From a virus: a stretch of 61,165 nucleotides of DNA. The DNA is taken from positions 1 to 61,165 of IMG/VR virus record IMGVR_UViG_3300042478_002789; one strand, given 5' to 3'. Positions 61,146 to 61,165 of the stretch are shown here, piece after piece. The number at the start of each line of letters is the position of its first letter. Positions within the stretch are counted from its first letter, which is position 1. The notes under the pieces were generated by a model. The model searched no databases, was not told where the DNA came from, and saw only the letters and a list, made by a program, of their open reading frames with translations. The position numbers and the translations under genes are program-made.

Positions 61146-61165
61146 CGTGTTTTCTGTTAAGAGAC

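Noticed and set aside
1-61165. Integrase, excisionase and attachment site
   Set aside because: No such gene or repeat pair found; the phage is treated as not clearly temperate.
1-61165. tRNA genes and CRISPR arrays
   Set aside because: No cloverleaf with a CCA-type end and no regularly spaced repeats with unique spacers; the array repeats at 1-3000 are coding joints at irregular spacing.

Overview
The window looks like the near-complete genome of a tailed, podovirus-type bacteriophage of a GC-rich proteobacterium. The evidence is a terminase, a P22-like portal, a Mu gpT-like major capsid protein, short-tail adaptor proteins with no tape measure or tail tube, very large internal (ejection) proteins, fibres and a lysis cassette (GTA-type 3-TM holin plus GH108 endolysin). 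I see no integrase, partition system, CRISPR array or tRNA. The host is inferred only from family content and promoter style and is not certain below Pseudomonadota.

Layout. (1) Positions 12367 down to 1, continuing from 61145 down to 53420, hold one long leftward set of early genes. It contains a tandem array of tiny coupled genes (1-3400 and 60685-61145), small unknowns, a PD-(D/E)XK nuclease, an rIIA/rIIB pair, a GP88-like protein, regulators, dCMP deaminase, a Sak4-like ATPase with a DUF669-like SSB, a UDG-like/exonuclease protein, and a family A DNA polymerase carrying an intein. (2) Positions 12368-16449 are a control region. It has an operator-like palindrome, two copies of an iteron-bearing segment, a very AT-rich block with large hairpins, and cargo genes (Dps-like, GDP-mannose 4,6-dehydratase). 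(3) Positions 16450-46698 are rightward: an SF3/D5-like AAA+ ATPase, terminase, portal, GroES-like protein, scaffold, capsid, adaptors, fibres and ejection proteins. (4) Positions 46740-50409 are a sugar-modification module: a glycosyltransferase, a three-domain glycosyltransferase/methyltransferase/MAF(DUF115) fusion, and a metallophosphoesterase. (5) Positions 50402-53423 hold small basic proteins and the lysis genes; they converge with the leftward replication genes at 53420.

Most unusual points. (a) In the small-gene array the ribosome-binding site of each gene is written inside the last codons of the gene before it, so unrelated small proteins share a C-terminal EAKP. (b) The UDG/exonuclease/polymerase unit is split so that the three exonuclease motifs lie on two genes separated by two other ORFs, while the polymerase half carries an intein exactly in motif B. 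(c) A leaderless-type promoter (about -35 TTGAYT, 17 bp, -10, 5-6 bp, ATG) precedes gmd, the portal gene and the glycosyltransferase operon. (d) An 18-bp perfect inverted repeat built of 9-bp iterons lies in one of two homologous intergenic segments and is a strong origin candidate. The first and last bases fall inside the repeat-rich array, so the ends may be an assembly break rather than true termini.
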